A DNA stretch of 64,000 bases from Bosea sp. 29B (lineage in GTDB: Bacteria > Pseudomonadota > Alphaproteobacteria > Rhizobiales > Beijerinckiaceae). The position numbers and the translations under genes were made by a program. The DNA lies in the NCBI RefSeq assembly GCF_902506165.1, contig NZ_LR733817.1:3705937-3769936 (forward strand), given 5' to 3'. This document shows positions 34,196-44,716 of this stretch, piece by piece. Position 1 is the stretch's first letter, and each line of letters opens with the position of its first letter. Under the pieces are notes generated by a model. That model saw only the letters and a list, made by a program, of their open reading frames with translations, was not told the DNA's origin and made no database searches.

Positions 34196-37100
34196 ATGAC
34201 CGCGAGCCGTTGGGATTTCTGGATCGACCGTGGCGGCACCTTCACCGACGTGATCGGCCGTGATCCCGCAGGCAAATTATATGCCCGCAAGCTGCTCTCC
34301 GAGAATCCCGGCGCCTATCGTGACGCCGCCGTCCAGGGCATCCGCGATCATCTCGGCTTGAAACGGGGCGAGCTGATTCCGGCCGGCACGGTCGGCGAAG
34401 TCCGCATGGGCACGACGGTCGCGACCAATGCGCTGCTGGAGCGCAAGGGCGACCGCACTTTGCTCGTCACGACCAAGGGTTTCCGCGATGCGCTGCGCAT
34501 CGGCTACCAGGCCCGGCCCGACATCTTCGCCAAGGAGATCATCAAGCCCGAGCAGCTCTATGACGCTGTGGTCGAGGTCGATGAACGCGTCCTCGCCGAC
34601 GGCTCGGTCGAGAAGGTCGCCGACGAAGCCGCGATCCGTGCTGCCTTGCAGGCGCAATATGATGCCGGTTTCCGCGCCGTCGCGATCGCCTTCATGCACG
34701 GCTACCGCTATTCGGCGCATGAGCAGCTTGCCGCCAAGGTCGCTCGCGAGATCGGCTTCCCGCAGGTCTCGGTCAGCCATGAGGTCTCGCCGCTGATCAA
34801 GCTGGTCGGGCGCGGCGACACTGCCGTGGTCGATGCCTATCTCTCGCCGATCCTCGCCCGCTACGTCGCGCAGGTCTCCGAAGAGCTCGACATCGCCCGC
34901 ACCGGCGCGCGGCTGATGTTCATGATGTCCTCGGGTGGTCTCACCGCCGCCGAGCTGTTCCAGGGCAAGGATGCGATCCTGTCGGGCCCGGCCGGCGGCG
35001 TCGTCGGCCTCGCCGAGACCGGCCGCTCGGCTGGCTTCGACAAGGTCATCGGCTTCGACATGGGCGGTACCTCGACCGACGTCGCCCATTTCGACGGCGA
35101 GTATGAGCGCGCCTTCGAGACCGAGGTCGCCGGCGTGCGCATGCGTGCCCCGATGATGCTGATCCACACCGTTGCTGCAGGTGGCGGCTCGATCCTGCAT
35201 TTCGATGGCTCGCGTTTCCGCGTCGGCCCCGACTCGGCTGGCGCCAATCCGGGCCCGGCCGCCTATCGTCGCGGCGGCCCGCTCGCGGTGACCGATGCGA
35301 ACGTCATGGTCGGCAAGCTGATCCCGTCTTATTTCCCGCCGATCTTCGGCCCCGGCCAGGACCAGCCGCTCGATGTCGCGACGGTGCGCGAGAAGTTCGC
35401 GACGCTCGCTAGCGAGGTCGGCGATGGCCGTTCCCCGGAGGAGGTCGCCGACGGCTTTGTCCAGATCGCTGTCGCCAACATGGCCGAGGCGATCAAGAAG
35501 ATCTCGGTCCAGCGCGGTTACGATATCACCCGCTATGCGCTGAACTCCTTCGGCGGCGCCGGCGGCCAGCATGCCTGCCTCGTCGCCGATGCGCTCGGCA
35601 TCAAGACCGTGCTGCTGCACCCGTTCTCCGGCCTGCTCTCGGCCTATGGCATGGGCCTCGCCGAGATCCGCGCCACCCGCACCGCGGCGCTCGACGTGCC
35701 GCTCGACGCCGATGCCAAGGCTGCGATTGGTATGCTGTCCGACAGACTCGGCGCTGAAGCGAAGGGCGAGGTCGCCGGGCAGGGCGTGCCGGAAGGCGAC
35801 ATCGCCATCCATGTCCGCGCCCATATCCGCTATGCCGGCACCGATACCGCGATCGCGACGCCCTTCGGCAGCCGCGCCGAGATGCAGGACGCCTTCCAGG
35901 CAGCGCACAAGGCGCGCTTCGGCTTCATGGACGAGACCAAGGCACTGGTTGTCGAGGCCGTCGAGGTCGAGGCTGTCGGCGGCGGCGCCCGGTTCGAGGA
36001 GGCCGCGGCAGCCGAGAGCGCCGGCGAGCCAGAGGTTGCCGAGCGCACCCGCTTCTTCTCGAAGGGGCAATGGCACGAGGCTGCGATCGTCCGGCGTGAG
36101 GCGATGGCGCGGGGGCAGGGGGTCGCTGGTCCGGCCATCGTGATCGAACCGAACCAGACCGTTGTGGTCGAGGACGGCTGGACCGCCAGGCTGACCGCCA
36201 AGGACCATCTCGTCCTCACCCGCAGCAAGGCGCTGGTCCAGAACGCCGCGATCGGCACCAAGGCCGATCCGGTCATGCTCGAGATCTTCAACAACCTGTT
36301 CATGTCGATCGCCGAGCAGATGGGCGTGACGCTGCAGAACACCGCCTATTCCGTGAACATCAAGGAGCGCCTGGACTTCTCCTGCGCCGTCTTCGACCAG
36401 ACCGGCGCGCTGGTCGCGAACGCGCCGCACATGCCGGTGCATCTCGGCTCGATGGACCGTTCGGTCGAGACGGTGATCTCGAACAATCCGGTGATCCGTC
36501 CGGGCGACGTCTATTGCCTCAACGCTCCCTATAATGGCGGCACGCATCTGCCCGACATCACGGTCTGCACTCCGGTCTTCGATAACGAAGACAAGAACAT
36601 TCTGTTCTGGGTGGCGAGCCGCGGCCACCACGCCGATGTCGGCGGCACAGCGCCGGGCTCGATGTCGCCGCTCGCGACCAATATCGAGGAAGAAGGCGTC
36701 TATATCGACAACTTCAAGATCGTCGATCAGGGCCGCTTCTGCGAGGAGGGGCTGGTCAAGCTCCTGACCGGCGCGCGCTGGCCGGTGCGCAACGTTGTCC
36801 AGAACGTCAACGATCTGAAGGCGCAGATCGCAGCCAACGAGAAGGGCGTGGCGGAGCTGCGCAAGATGATCCGCTCCTTCGGCCTCGATGTGGTCCAGGC
36901 CTATATGGGCCATGTCCAGGACAATGCCGCCGAGAGTGTCGCGCGCCTGCTGACCCGCCTGCACGACTCCGAGTTCACCTATCCGATGGACCAGGGCTGC
37001 GCGATCAAGGTGAAGATCACCATCGACCGCGAGAGGCGTGAGGCCACCGTCGACTTCACCGGTACCTCGCCGCAGCGTGAGGACAACTTCAACGCGCCGG

Positions 37101-37795
37101 CACCTGTGACACGCGCTGCCGTGCTCTACGTTTTCCGAGTCATGGTCGACGATGCGATCCCGATGAATGCCGGCTGCCTGCGCCCGATCAAGGTGATCGT
37201 GCCGGAGGGCTCGATGCTGGCGCCGCGTTATCCGGCCGCCGTCGTCGCAGGGAATGTCGAGGTCAGCCAGGCCGTGACCAACACGCTGTTCGGCGCGCTG
37301 GAGGCGATGTCGTCCTCACAGGGCACGATGAACAACCTGACCTTCGGCAACGACCAGTACCAGTATTACGAGACGATCTGCTCGGGCTCGCCGGCTGGGC
37401 CGGGCTTCAACGGCACCTCGGGCGTGCACGTCCACATGACCAATTCGCGCCTGACCGATCCGGAGATCTTGGAGACGCGTTTCCCGGTCGTGCTGGAGGA
37501 TTTCCACATCCGCGCCGGTTCGGGCGGCAAGGGCGAATGGAACGCCGGCGACGGCACCAGCCGCACCATCCGCTTCCTCAAGACGATGGACTGCGCCATC
37601 CTCGCCTCGCACCGCAAGGTCCGCCCCTTCGGCATGAAGGGCGGCGAGCCCGGCGAGCTCGGCCGGACGCTGGTCCGGCGGCTTTCCGGAGAGATCGAGG
37701 AGCTGAAGCCATCAGACCAGACCCTGCTGCAGGCCGGCGAAGCGGTGACCGTGATCACGCCGACCGCCGGCGGCTATGGAAAGCGCAAGGGCTGA
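34196..37795 (+). CDS. 5-oxoprolinase/hydantoinase fusion (HyuA-HyuB)
   Basis: The 1199-residue protein carries an ATP-dependent HyuA half (about residues 1-680: [64 protein letters not shown]). It is fused to a HyuB half (about 690-1199: [51 protein letters not shown]). Such fusions open cyclic amides: 5-oxo-L-proline to glutamate, or hydantoins. The length matches eukaryotic-type 5-oxoprolinase. It is divergent from a TRAP transporter through the dyad at 34130. Substrate is inferred, not proven. Confidence 0.9.
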   Translation: MTASRWDFWIDRGGTFTDVIGRDPAGKLYARKLLSENPGAYRDAAVQGIRDHLGLKRGELIPAGTVGEVRMGTTVATNALLERKGDRTLLVTTKGFRDALRIGYQARPDIFAKEIIKPEQLYDAVVEVDERVLADGSVEKVADEAAIRAALQAQYDAGFRAVAIAFMHGYRYSAHEQLAAKVAREIGFPQVSVSHEVSPLIKLVGRGDTAVVDAYLSPILARYVAQVSEELDIARTGARLMFMMSSGGLTAAELFQGKDAILSGPAGGVVGLAETGRSAGFDKVIGFDMGGTSTDVAHFDGEYERAFETEVAGVRMRAPMMLIHTVAAGGGSILHFDGSRFRVGPDSAGANPGPAAYRRGGPLAVTDANVMVGKLIPSYFPPIFGPGQDQPLDVATVREKFATLASEVGDGRSPEEVADGFVQIAVANMAEAIKKISVQRGYDITRYALNSFGGAGGQHACLVADALGIKTVLLHPFSGLLSAYGMGLAEIRATRTAALDVPLDADAKAAIGMLSDRLGAEAKGEVAGQGVPEGDIAIHVRAHIRYAGTDTAIATPFGSRAEMQDAFQAAHKARFGFMDETKALVVEAVEVEAVGGGARFEEAAAAESAGEPEVAERTRFFSKGQWHEAAIVRREAMARGQGVAGPAIVIEPNQTVVVEDGWTARLTAKDHLVLTRSKALVQNAAIGTKADPVMLEIFNNLFMSIAEQMGVTLQNTAYSVNIKERLDFSCAVFDQTGALVANAPHMPVHLGSMDRSVETVISNNPVIRPGDVYCLNAPYNGGTHLPDITVCTPVFDNEDKNILFWVASRGHHADVGGTAPGSMSPLATNIEEEGVYIDNFKIVDQGRFCEEGLVKLLTGARWPVRNVVQNVNDLKAQIAANEKGVAELRKMIRSFGLDVVQAYMGHVQDNAAESVARLLTRLHDSEFTYPMDQGCAIKVKITIDRERREATVDFTGTSPQREDNFNAPAPVTRAAVLYVFRVMVDDAIPMNAGCLRPIKVIVPEGSMLAPRYPAAVVAGNVEVSQAVTNTLFGALEAMSSSQGTMNNLTFGNDQYQYYETICSGSPAGPGFNGTSGVHVHMTNSRLTDPEILETRFPVVLEDFHIRAGSGGKGEWNAGDGTSRTIRFLKTMDCAILASHRKVRPFGMKGGEPGELGRTLVRRLSGEIEELKPSDQTLLQAGEAVTVITPTAGGYGKRKG

Positions 37796-37822
37796 GGCTT
37801 AGGTCTGGTCTTTGAGCCCGGT

Positions 37823-37915
37823 CCGATCAGCTTGCATCGCAAGCTGATCGGTAAAACGGTCTCAATCTAAAAGTTAGAGACGGATTCACCGATCAGGTTG
37901 TTTCAACCTGATCGG
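37823..37915. repeat. Palindromic repeat with two long hairpins
   Basis: CCGATCAGCTTGC (37823-37835), loop ATC, GCAAGCTGATCGG (37839-37851) make a 13-bp hairpin. CCGATCAGGTTG (37889-37900), loop TTT, CAACCTGATCGG (37904-37915) make a second of 12 bp. Between them GGTCTC and GAGACG blocks flank TAAAAGTTA. The two hairpins share the CCGATCAG head, so the element looks duplicated and inverted. A decayed relative lies at 57466-57498. It sits between the oxoprolinase and SDR genes. Confidence 0.7.
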
Positions 37916-37942
37916 ATCCGGCTCTGGAGACGGAGACCGACC

Positions 37943-38638
37943 ATGCCCCAGACCTGGATGATCACCGGTGCCAATCGCGGCATCGGCCTGGCTTTGACGA
38001 TGGAATTGCTGCGGCGGGGCGACCATGTCGTCGCCGCAGCGCGCGATCCCTGGGGCGGGGCCTTGGCGGAGGTCGCCGGCGGGCAGGCCGGGACGCTGAC
38101 TCCGCTCGAGCTCGACGTGACCTCCGACAAGAGCGTCGCCGCAGCCAAGCAGGCGCTCGATGGCCGGCCGATCGACGTGCTCGTCAACAATGCCGGCGTC
38201 TACGGCCCGCGTGACCGGCAATCGGCGCTCGACATGGACTTCAAGGCCTGGCGCGAGGTCTTCGAGGTCAATGTCTATGCCCCCTTACGGGTGGCACAAG
38301 CCTTCCTGCCCAATATCGAGGCGGGTTCCGGCCGCAAGATCGTGACGATATCGAGCCGCATGGGCTCGATCGGCAGCAATCCCTCCGGCGCCATCGCCTA
38401 TCGCTCCTCGAAGGCTGCGGTGAACATGGCGATGGTCGGCTTCGGCAATGCGGTGCGCGGCAGCGAGGTCGCGGTGCTGCTCTTCCATCCCGGCTGGGTC
38501 CGTACCGACATGGGCGGCGGTGGCGCCGATATTCCGCCGACGGAAAGCGCCGCCGGGCTGATCGCCACGATCGACGCTTCCGGCATGGCTCAGACCAACA
38601 GCTTCCGCAATTGGAAGGGCGAAGAGATCCCTTGGTAG
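37943..38638 (+). CDS. SDR family NAD(P)-dependent oxidoreductase
   Basis: The 231-residue classical short-chain dehydrogenase has a Rossmann start MPQTWMITGANRGIGLALTM (TGxxxGIG), NNAG in VLVNNAGVYGP and catalytic YRSSK following SSRMGSIGS. The C-terminal half resembles the C-factor/CsgA-like group of SDRs, which ends with HPGWVRTDMGG. The ATG at 37943 follows a GGAGACGGAG stretch. Substrate is unknown, and it probably stands alone since a repeat and a convergent LysE gene flank it. Confidence 0.9.
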   Translation: MPQTWMITGANRGIGLALTMELLRRGDHVVAAARDPWGGALAEVAGGQAGTLTPLELDVTSDKSVAAAKQALDGRPIDVLVNNAGVYGPRDRQSALDMDFKAWREVFEVNVYAPLRVAQAFLPNIEAGSGRKIVTISSRMGSIGSNPSGAIAYRSSKAAVNMAMVGFGNAVRGSEVAVLLFHPGWVRTDMGGGGADIPPTESAAGLIATIDASGMAQTNSFRNWKGEEIPW

Positions 38639-38642
38639 GGGA

Positions 38643-39260
38643 TCAGCTGCCGCGGGTCGAGGCGAGCCAGAGCCCGCCGCCGATCAGGAAGCCGCCGCTG
38701 ACCTTGGACATCAGTCGGACGCGCCGCTGCGAGAGGAAGCGGCCGGCGCGGCCGGAGAGGATCGCGTAGGCGCCGTCGCTGAGCGCGGCGAACAGCATCG
38801 TGGTCGCGCCCATGATCGCGATCTGGGTGGCGTGGTCACGGGCTGGATCGAGGAACTGCGGGAAGAAGGCCCCGAAGAAGACCAGCGTCTTCGGATTGCT
38901 CAGCGCGACCAGCAAGCCCTGCAGGAAGAAGCCGCCGCGCGGCGGGCGCGCCTCGATCATGCCCTCGGTGGCCGCCCCGGCACTGCGATACATCTTCCAG
39001 CCCAGCCAGATCAGATAGGCGGCGCCGGCGAGCTTGACCCAGTCGAACCAGTGGCCCATCGCCGCGATCACCGAGCTCAAGCCGATGCCGACGATCGCGA
39101 TCATGATCGCGAGCCCGGCCTGCGTTCCTGCCATATTGAGAAGCCCGGCGCGGCTACCATGCCTCAGGCTGTTGGCGATGATCAGCGTCACCGTCGGGCC
39201 GGGCACGATGATGATCACCAGGCAGGCGACGAGATAGGCGGCGAAGAGTTCGAGTGACAT
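38643..39260 (-). CDS. LysE family amino-acid/homoserine exporter
   Basis: The 205-residue protein has six hydrophobic segments with the LysE hallmarks: IIVPGPTVTLIIANSLRHG near residue 20, GTQAGLAIMIAIVGIGLSS, GAAYLIWLGWKMYRS and ALSNPKTLVFFGAFFPQF. Members export amino acids or related compounds, for example RhtB-type homoserine exporters. A conventional ATG at 39260 is used. The gene is divergent from the GNAT gene. A second LysE family member lies at 51570-52202. Confidence 0.9.
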   Translation of the reverse strand: MSLELFAAYLVACLVIIIVPGPTVTLIIANSLRHGSRAGLLNMAGTQAGLAIMIAIVGIGLSSVIAAMGHWFDWVKLAGAAYLIWLGWKMYRSAGAATEGMIEARPPRGGFFLQGLLVALSNPKTLVFFGAFFPQFLDPARDHATQIAIMGATTMLFAALSDGAYAILSGRAGRFLSQRRVRLMSKVSGGFLIGGGLWLASTRGS

Positions 39261-39352
39261 GGAGGAAGCCTCCCGAGGCTTGGCGGCCGCCTTGAAGACG
39301 GCGCGTCATTCCTCTCCTGTTTGCGCCGGCCTGTCGAGAGAGGGGAGCGCGC

Positions 39353-39937
39353 GTGCAGAAGACGGATTTTCAGGTCGTCCCGCTGACGCCGGAGCATTGG
39401 CCGGCGCTGGAGGATCTCTTCGGCCCGCAGGGGCCCTGCTATGGCTGCTGGTGCAACCATTTCCGCATGCCGCTGAAACTGCGCAAGCCGCTGCTCGGCG
39501 AGGGTGCGCGGCAACGTTTCGAGGAGCGCGTGAACAAGGGGCCGCCGCCGGGCGTGCTCGCTTTCGCCGGCGAGGTTCCTGTAGGCTGGCTGCAGATCGG
39601 CCCGCGGGCGCATGTGCCCGAATGGAATAATCCGCGCCGGGCCTCGACGCCGCTGCCGGATGCACCCGCTGAGGACGAGCGCAACTGGGCGGCTTCCTGC
39701 TTCTTCGTTCGCAGGGGGGATCGCGGCAAGGGTGTCACGGCGGCGCTGCTCGCCGGCGGTCTGGATTTGGCCCGGGCCAGCGGCGCGTGTCTGGTCGAGG
39801 CTGCGCCGATGGACAATGCGGATAAGCGCAGCGCCGAGGGCCTCTATGTCGGGCCGCAGAGCGTGTTCCAGCGCGCCGGCTTCGTCGAGGTTGCCAGGCA
39901 GAAGCCGGGTCGACCGCTGATGCGCTTCGTCCTGTAG
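39353..39937 (+). CDS. GNAT family N-acetyltransferase
   Basis: The 194-residue protein, starting at GTG 39353 with a GAGAGGGGAGC ribosome site, has a GNAT fold. The acetyl-CoA pyrophosphate loop is FFVRRGDRGKGVTAALL (R-x-x-G-x-G/A type). GPCYGCWCNHFRM near residue 25 and WNNPRRASTPLPDAPAEDE belong to a GNAT subgroup found in actinobacteria and alphaproteobacteria. The substrate amine is not predictable. It is divergent from the LysE gene. Confidence 0.85.
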   Translation: MQKTDFQVVPLTPEHWPALEDLFGPQGPCYGCWCNHFRMPLKLRKPLLGEGARQRFEERVNKGPPPGVLAFAGEVPVGWLQIGPRAHVPEWNNPRRASTPLPDAPAEDERNWAASCFFVRRGDRGKGVTAALLAGGLDLARASGACLVEAAPMDNADKRSAEGLYVGPQSVFQRAGFVEVARQKPGRPLMRFVL

Positions 39938-40079
39938 CGGGAGCGTCTTCGCAAGGGTGCCGAAAGGGTAGGTGTCAAGCCAAATATTTTATATTTTTAA
40001 GATACTTAGCTGGCTCCGTTAAGGATCTGTTTGTCTCGCATTTGCGAAAGCTCTGCCCGCTGACGAAGCGGTGAAGACG

Positions 40080-41756
40080 ATGCGGCCGTTCGGGCTTACT
40101 GCCAAGATCACTGTCCTGTTTGCGATCTTCGGGATCGCGGCTGCGCTCGGTTTGGCGAGCGCGGTCAGCGGTCTCGATTCTGTCCATGGCATCGATCGCG
40201 AGGCCTTCGCCGGACAGCAGCTCGCCAACAAGGCGTCGTTGTTATCGAGCCGCGTCGCGCAGGCTTCGCTCCTCAGCCGCTTCGACGATGCGACGGAGCC
40301 GGGGGCGGTCGCGACCGCGCTCGACCAGCTCGATGAAGCGGTCGAGCTGGTCGATGCCGCCCGCGCCAACCTGATGTCGTCGCTGCCTGCCGCCCAACGG
40401 CAGGGCAACGCCGCGCTCGATCCTCGCATCAAGACGTTCATCGCCTTTCAACGCGACATCGTCGACATCGGCCGGCGCATCTCACCGAAGGCGGCACTGA
40501 TCGAAGCCTCAGCTGCCGAGGCGCGCGAGAACGTCCGCCAGATCATCGTGGCGACGGCGCGGCTGCGCGACGACCTTGATCGTCAGGCCGGCCTCGCAGC
40601 CAGCCGTGCCGGCGCTCTGGCGCAAGAGGTCAGGCTGCGCGTGATCCTGATCGCCGCCGGTCTGCCGCTGGCCGGCGGCCTGATCGCGATCCTGCTGCTG
40701 CGGACCTATCTGACGCGGCCCCTGCGCGTGCTGATGGAGACCATAGCGAAGGTCTCCTCCTCGGATGGGGCTGTCGAAGTGCCCTATGGCAAGCGGCGCG
40801 ACGAGATCGGCCAGCTCGCCCGGACGGTGCGCACGCTGAGCGAGGTCCGCGCCACGCTCGTCACCCGCGATGCCGAGGCCGATCTGGCCCAGCAGCACCG
40901 GCAGCACCGGACGGAGGAGTTGCACAGGATCGCCCAGGAGTTCGAGGCGCGCATCGGCCGTCTCCTCGCCGATATCGGCCGGTTGAGCGAGGGATTGCGC
41001 GCCGCGCTCGCTTCATCCGCCCTCCGCGCGGGCCAGATCTCGCACAGCGGCAACGCAGCGGCCCAGGCCGTCGCCGGAGCCGGCGACGAAGCCGAGCGCA
41101 TCGCCGACGCCGCGGTGCGGCTGGAGGAGGTCGTCGAGCAGATTAATCGCGAGGTCCGGCGGGTGTCCGAGACCGCGAGCCTCGCGACCCGCGATGCAGC
41201 GGGGACGGTCGGCCTTGTTGGCCGGCTGACGGAGAACGCCGGCAAGATCCGCGACGTCGTCCAGCTGATCGAGGCGATCGCACGCCAGACCAACCTGCTC
41301 GCTCTCAACGCCACCATCGAGGCGGCCCGCGCCGGTGCGCATGGCCGCGGCTTCGCCATTGTCGCCAGCGAGGTCAAGGCTCTGGCGACGCAGACCGCAG
41401 GTGCTACGGCGCAGATATCGGCCCGGATCGCGGCCGTGGACGTCGCTCTGTCGCAAGCCGCGCAGGCGATCACGGGCATCGCCAGCCGGGCCGGCGCGGT
41501 CGAGCAGGCGAGCACCGAGATCTCGACCATGGTCGCCTCGCATACCGGCCTGCTGCAGGGGCTTGGCGAGACCATCGCACGCATCTCGGTGGTCACCGGA
41601 CAGGCGGCGGCCGCGGTGACGACGATCGCCGGCGCCGGTGTCCAGACCACGGTCCATGCCGAGCAGGGCGCGAGCGGCGCCCGCCAGCTCGATGAGCGCA
41701 TCTCGGCCCTGCAGGCGGAGGCCGACGAATTCGCCCGGCGGCTGCGCGCCGCCTGA
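40080..41756 (+). CDS. Methyl-accepting chemotaxis protein
   Basis: The roughly 558-residue chemoreceptor has a first membrane segment near residues 8-30 ([18 protein letters not shown]) and a periplasmic helical sensor of about 150 residues. A second segment around residues 185-207 ([20 protein letters not shown]) leads to a HAMP linker. The signalling domain has the conserved tip [20 protein letters not shown] and [20 protein letters not shown]. It lacks a C-terminal tethering pentapeptide. I chose the ATG at 40080, after GGTGAAG; a GTG at 40071 is equally readable. An AT-rich stretch at about 39978-40010 is the likely promoter. Confidence 0.92.
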   Translation: MRPFGLTAKITVLFAIFGIAAALGLASAVSGLDSVHGIDREAFAGQQLANKASLLSSRVAQASLLSRFDDATEPGAVATALDQLDEAVELVDAARANLMSSLPAAQRQGNAALDPRIKTFIAFQRDIVDIGRRISPKAALIEASAAEARENVRQIIVATARLRDDLDRQAGLAASRAGALAQEVRLRVILIAAGLPLAGGLIAILLLRTYLTRPLRVLMETIAKVSSSDGAVEVPYGKRRDEIGQLARTVRTLSEVRATLVTRDAEADLAQQHRQHRTEELHRIAQEFEARIGRLLADIGRLSEGLRAALASSALRAGQISHSGNAAAQAVAGAGDEAERIADAAVRLEEVVEQINREVRRVSETASLATRDAAGTVGLVGRLTENAGKIRDVVQLIEAIARQTNLLALNATIEAARAGAHGRGFAIVASEVKALATQTAGATAQISARIAAVDVALSQAAQAITGIASRAGAVEQASTEISTMVASHTGLLQGLGETIARISVVTGQAAAAVTTIAGAGVQTTVHAEQGASGARQLDERISALQAEADEFARRLRAA

Positions 41757-41823
41757 ACCGGCTTGCCTTGGCCGCCCGACTCGCGGCCTTGTGCGCCATG
41801 CCCAACAGCATCCGCATCACCCC

Positions 41824-42915
41824 ATGAGCTGGTCGCCGCAGCAGGACGCGGCGCTCGCCGCCGTGGCCGATTGGCTGAAGGTCGGCTCGCCGCAGCTCTT
41901 CCGCCTGTTCGGCTATGCCGGCACCGGCAAGACCACGCTCGCTCGCCATATCGCCGAGGGCGTTGACGGCACCGTCGTCTTCGCCGCCTTCACCGGCAAG
42001 GCGGCGCTGGTCCTGCGCAACAAGGGCTGCGAGGGCGCGCAGACCATCCATTCGCTGATCTACCGCTCGCGCGGCGTCGACGAGGAGAGCCCGACCTTCG
42101 TGCTCAACCGCGAGAGCACCGCCGCCAAGGCCAAGCTGATCATCATCGACGAATGCTCTATGGTCGACGAGGAGCTCGGGCGCGACCTGCTCTCCTTCGG
42201 CACGCCGGTGCTGGTGCTGGGCGATCCCGCCCAGCTGCCGCCAGTCAAGGGCGGCGGCTTCTTCACCGAGGCCGAGCCCGATATCATGCTGACCGAGGTC
42301 CATCGCCAGGCGGCCGACAACCCGATCGTGCGCATGTCGATGATCGTGCGCGAAGGGGGCCGGCTCGAGGTCGGCGAATATGGCGCCAGCCGGATCATCC
42401 GGCGCGCCGAGATCACGCCGGAGCTAGTGCTCTCGGCCGACCAGGTGCTGGTTGGCCTCAACAAGACGCGCCGGCTCTATAATGCCCGCATGCGCCAGCT
42501 GATGGGCCATACCGCCAATGTGCCGGCGGTCGGCGAAAAGCTGGTCTGCCTGCGCAACGACAAGAGCAAGGGCCTGCTCAACGGCGGCGCTTGGATCGTG
42601 CAGGAGCTGAAGACCTCCAAGAAGGGCCTTATCACGATGCGAGTGACGCCGGAGGACGATACCGGCGGCAAGCCGGTCAAGGTCTCCGTCATGCCGAATT
42701 TCTTCGACGGCACCGAGGACGAGGTGCCCTGGGAACTGCGCCGCCACACCGACGAGTTCACCTTCGGCTACGCGCTGACCGTGCATAAGGCGCAGGGCTC
42801 GCAATGGGACAACATCGTCATGTTCGACGAGGCCTTCGCCTTCCGCGAGCACCGGGCGCGCTGGCTCTATACCGGCCTGACCCGCGCGGCCGAGACGATC
42901 ACGGTGGTGATGTAA
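41824..42915 (+). CDS. RecD-like/Dda-like ATP-dependent DNA helicase
   Basis: The compact 363-residue SF1 helicase has Walker A GYAGTGKTTLA (Lys36), Walker B with IIIDECSMVD, the GDPAQLPPVKGG motif III and VHRQAADNP. The C-terminal UvrD_C_2-type segment is FTFGYALTVHKAQGSQWDNIVMFDE, followed by RWLYTGLTRAAE. The length and lack of N-terminal domains set it apart from RecD/TraA and make it closer to phage Dda-type or stand-alone RecD-like helicases. It probably works in replication restart or repair. The last 17 bases overlap the convergent NTase gene. Confidence 0.9.
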   Translation: MSWSPQQDAALAAVADWLKVGSPQLFRLFGYAGTGKTTLARHIAEGVDGTVVFAAFTGKAALVLRNKGCEGAQTIHSLIYRSRGVDEESPTFVLNRESTAAKAKLIIIDECSMVDEELGRDLLSFGTPVLVLGDPAQLPPVKGGGFFTEAEPDIMLTEVHRQAADNPIVRMSMIVREGGRLEVGEYGASRIIRRAEITPELVLSADQVLVGLNKTRRLYNARMRQLMGHTANVPAVGEKLVCLRNDKSKGLLNGGAWIVQELKTSKKGLITMRVTPEDDTGGKPVKVSVMPNFFDGTEDEVPWELRRHTDEFTFGYALTVHKAQGSQWDNIVMFDEAFAFREHRARWLYTGLTRAAETITVVM

Positions 42916-43369
42916 GTTCTGCCAGCAGGCGGGCGCGTTCGAGGTCCTTGGGGCGCCCGAAGCCCTCGATGATGCGCCGGAGCTCGCCCCGCTCGGGGAC
43001 GTAGACGGTTGCCATGCCGATCATGACCGTCTGACGCGTCATCGGCTGGACCGGATGCCAGGCATTGCCGACGCGGTGCTCGAAGCCGGCCATCAGGTCG
43101 ACGGGCATCGGCGGCGCCGGCCATTTGGCCAGGACATCCGAGCGGAACAGCGGGTTCGGCGGTGCCGGATAGGGCCCGATCCCCAGCTGCGGCAGGATGC
43201 GGCCGATATCCTCGACACTGAGCAGGACATCGACATCGGCGACGATGATGGGCTTGGCGCCATGCAGAGCTGCGGCGGCGCTGGCGATGATCCACCAGGG
43301 ATCGCGCGCCGTCTTCATGATCGCAGCGACGGAACCGAGGGTCTCGATCAGGGGCGCCGGAAGGCTCAT
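42899..43369 (-). CDS. Nucleotidyltransferase-like protein
   Basis: The 156-residue protein starts MSLPAPLIETLGSVAAIMKT. It has WWIIASAAAALHGAKPIIVADVDVLLSVEDI, which resembles the minimal polymerase-beta-like fold where an Asp pair (ADVDVLLS) coordinates metal. The remainder (FEHRVGNAWHPVQPMTRQ and RGELRRIIEGFGRPKDLERARLLAEL) looks like the C-terminal helix of such proteins. A toxin-type NTase partner is not seen. It overlaps the convergent helicase gene by 17 bp. The assignment is moderate; it could be a domain of unknown function with a similar acidic motif. Confidence 0.7.
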   Translation of the reverse strand: MSLPAPLIETLGSVAAIMKTARDPWWIIASAAAALHGAKPIIVADVDVLLSVEDIGRILPQLGIGPYPAPPNPLFRSDVLAKWPAPPMPVDLMAGFEHRVGNAWHPVQPMTRQTVMIGMATVYVPERGELRRIIEGFGRPKDLERARLLAELTSPP

Positions 43370-43519
43370 GAGCGGCCTATAGCAGGCTTCGGGGCGTTGC
43401 GACGAGCCCGCGCCAGACCGCCACGGTAGATTGGAATTGCGTGAAACGCTGCTGGCGGAGAAGAATTTTCTTGGTATGCGATGATCCTGTGCTGGCCCGG
43501 CAATGCATCGGAACCTGAG

Positions 43520-44704
43520 ATGATCGCAGCTTCGACCTTTGACTTGCACATCGACCGCCGCGGCAGCAACTGCGCCAAATGGGACAAGATGGAGGCGATC
43601 TACGGCGTGCCCGCTTCCGAGGGCATCGCCATGTGGGTCGCCGACATGGATTTCCGCCCGCCGGCCTGCGTCCAGGCTGCGATCGAGGCGATGGCCGGCC
43701 ATGGCATCTATGGCTATTTCGGCCACGAGAAGACGAACAGCGACGCGATCCGTTGGTGGATGCAGGAGCGCCATGGCTGGACGGTCGAGCCGGAGGCGAT
43801 CTTCACCACCCATGGGCTGGTCAACGGAACGGCGCTCTGCGTCGACGCCTATACCAGGCCGGGCGACGGCGTCGTGCTGATGACGCCGGTCTATCACGCC
43901 TTCGCCCGCGTCATTAAGTCGGCTGGCCGCGAGGTCGTCGAATGCCGGCTTGCGCAGGAGGCCGGCCGCTATGTCCTCGACATCCCTGCCTGGGATGCGC
44001 AGATGACCGGCAAGGAGAAGATGCTGGTCCTGTGCTCGCCGCATAATCCCGGCGGGCGGGTCTGGAGCCGTGATGAACTCCGCCAGATCGCCGATTTCTG
44101 CGTCCGCCACGACCTGATCCTGGTCTCGGACGAGATCCACCATGACCTGGTCATGCCCGGCTACAAGCACACGGTCATGCCGCTTGCCGCACCGGAGATC
44201 ATCGATCGTCTGGTGATGATGACGGCGACGACCAAGACCTTCAACATCGCCGGCGCTCATGTCGGCAACGTCATCATCCCCGACGAGAAACTGCGCGCCC
44301 CGTTCGGCGCCCGGATGAACGCGCTCGGCATATCCCCGAACTCATTCGGCATGGAGATGTCGACGGCGGCCTACAGCAAGGAGGGCGCCGCCTGGGTCGA
44401 TGCGCTCGCCGCCTATCTCGATGGCAACCGCCGGATCTTCGACGCGGCCATCAACGCCATTCCCGGCCTGCGCTCGATGCCGTTGGAGGCGACCTACCTT
44501 GCTTGGGTCGATTTTTCCGGCACCGGCATGGAGCCGAAGGACTTCATCGCCCGCGTCGAGAAGCAGGCGAAGATCGCGGTCAACCACGGCAACAGCTTCG
44601 GCGCCGGCGGCGACAATTTCCTGCGCTTCAATCTCGCCACCCAGCGCGCCGTCGTGGTCGAGGCGGCAGAGCGCCTGAAGCAGGCCTTTGCCGACCTTCA
44701 GTGA
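43520..44704 (+). CDS. MalY/PatB family PLP-dependent lyase or aminotransferase
   Basis: The 394-residue fold-type I enzyme has AMWVADMDFRPPACVQAAIE near the start, CSPHNPGGRVWSRDEL, SDEIHHDLVMPGYKHTV and the PLP lysine in TATTKTFNIAGAHVG (Lys239). These are the signatures of the MalY/PatB group, which are mostly cystathionine beta-lyases (C-S lyases). The ATG at 43520 is the first start that lines up with the family. Likely role is cleaving cystathionine or S-conjugates to release a thiol and pyruvate. It is convergent with the SDR gene that follows. Confidence 0.9.
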   Translation: MIAASTFDLHIDRRGSNCAKWDKMEAIYGVPASEGIAMWVADMDFRPPACVQAAIEAMAGHGIYGYFGHEKTNSDAIRWWMQERHGWTVEPEAIFTTHGLVNGTALCVDAYTRPGDGVVLMTPVYHAFARVIKSAGREVVECRLAQEAGRYVLDIPAWDAQMTGKEKMLVLCSPHNPGGRVWSRDELRQIADFCVRHDLILVSDEIHHDLVMPGYKHTVMPLAAPEIIDRLVMMTATTKTFNIAGAHVGNVIIPDEKLRAPFGARMNALGISPNSFGMEMSTAAYSKEGAAWVDALAAYLDGNRRIFDAAINAIPGLRSMPLEATYLAWVDFSGTGMEPKDFIARVEKQAKIAVNHGNSFGAGGDNFLRFNLATQRAVVVEAAERLKQAFADLQ

Positions 44705-44716
44705 GCGCGATATCGC

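Noticed and set aside
34277..36964. 895-codon minus-strand frame across the oxoprolinase gene
   Set aside because: Antisense shadow of the hydantoinase fusion, which has clear domain motifs on the plus strand.
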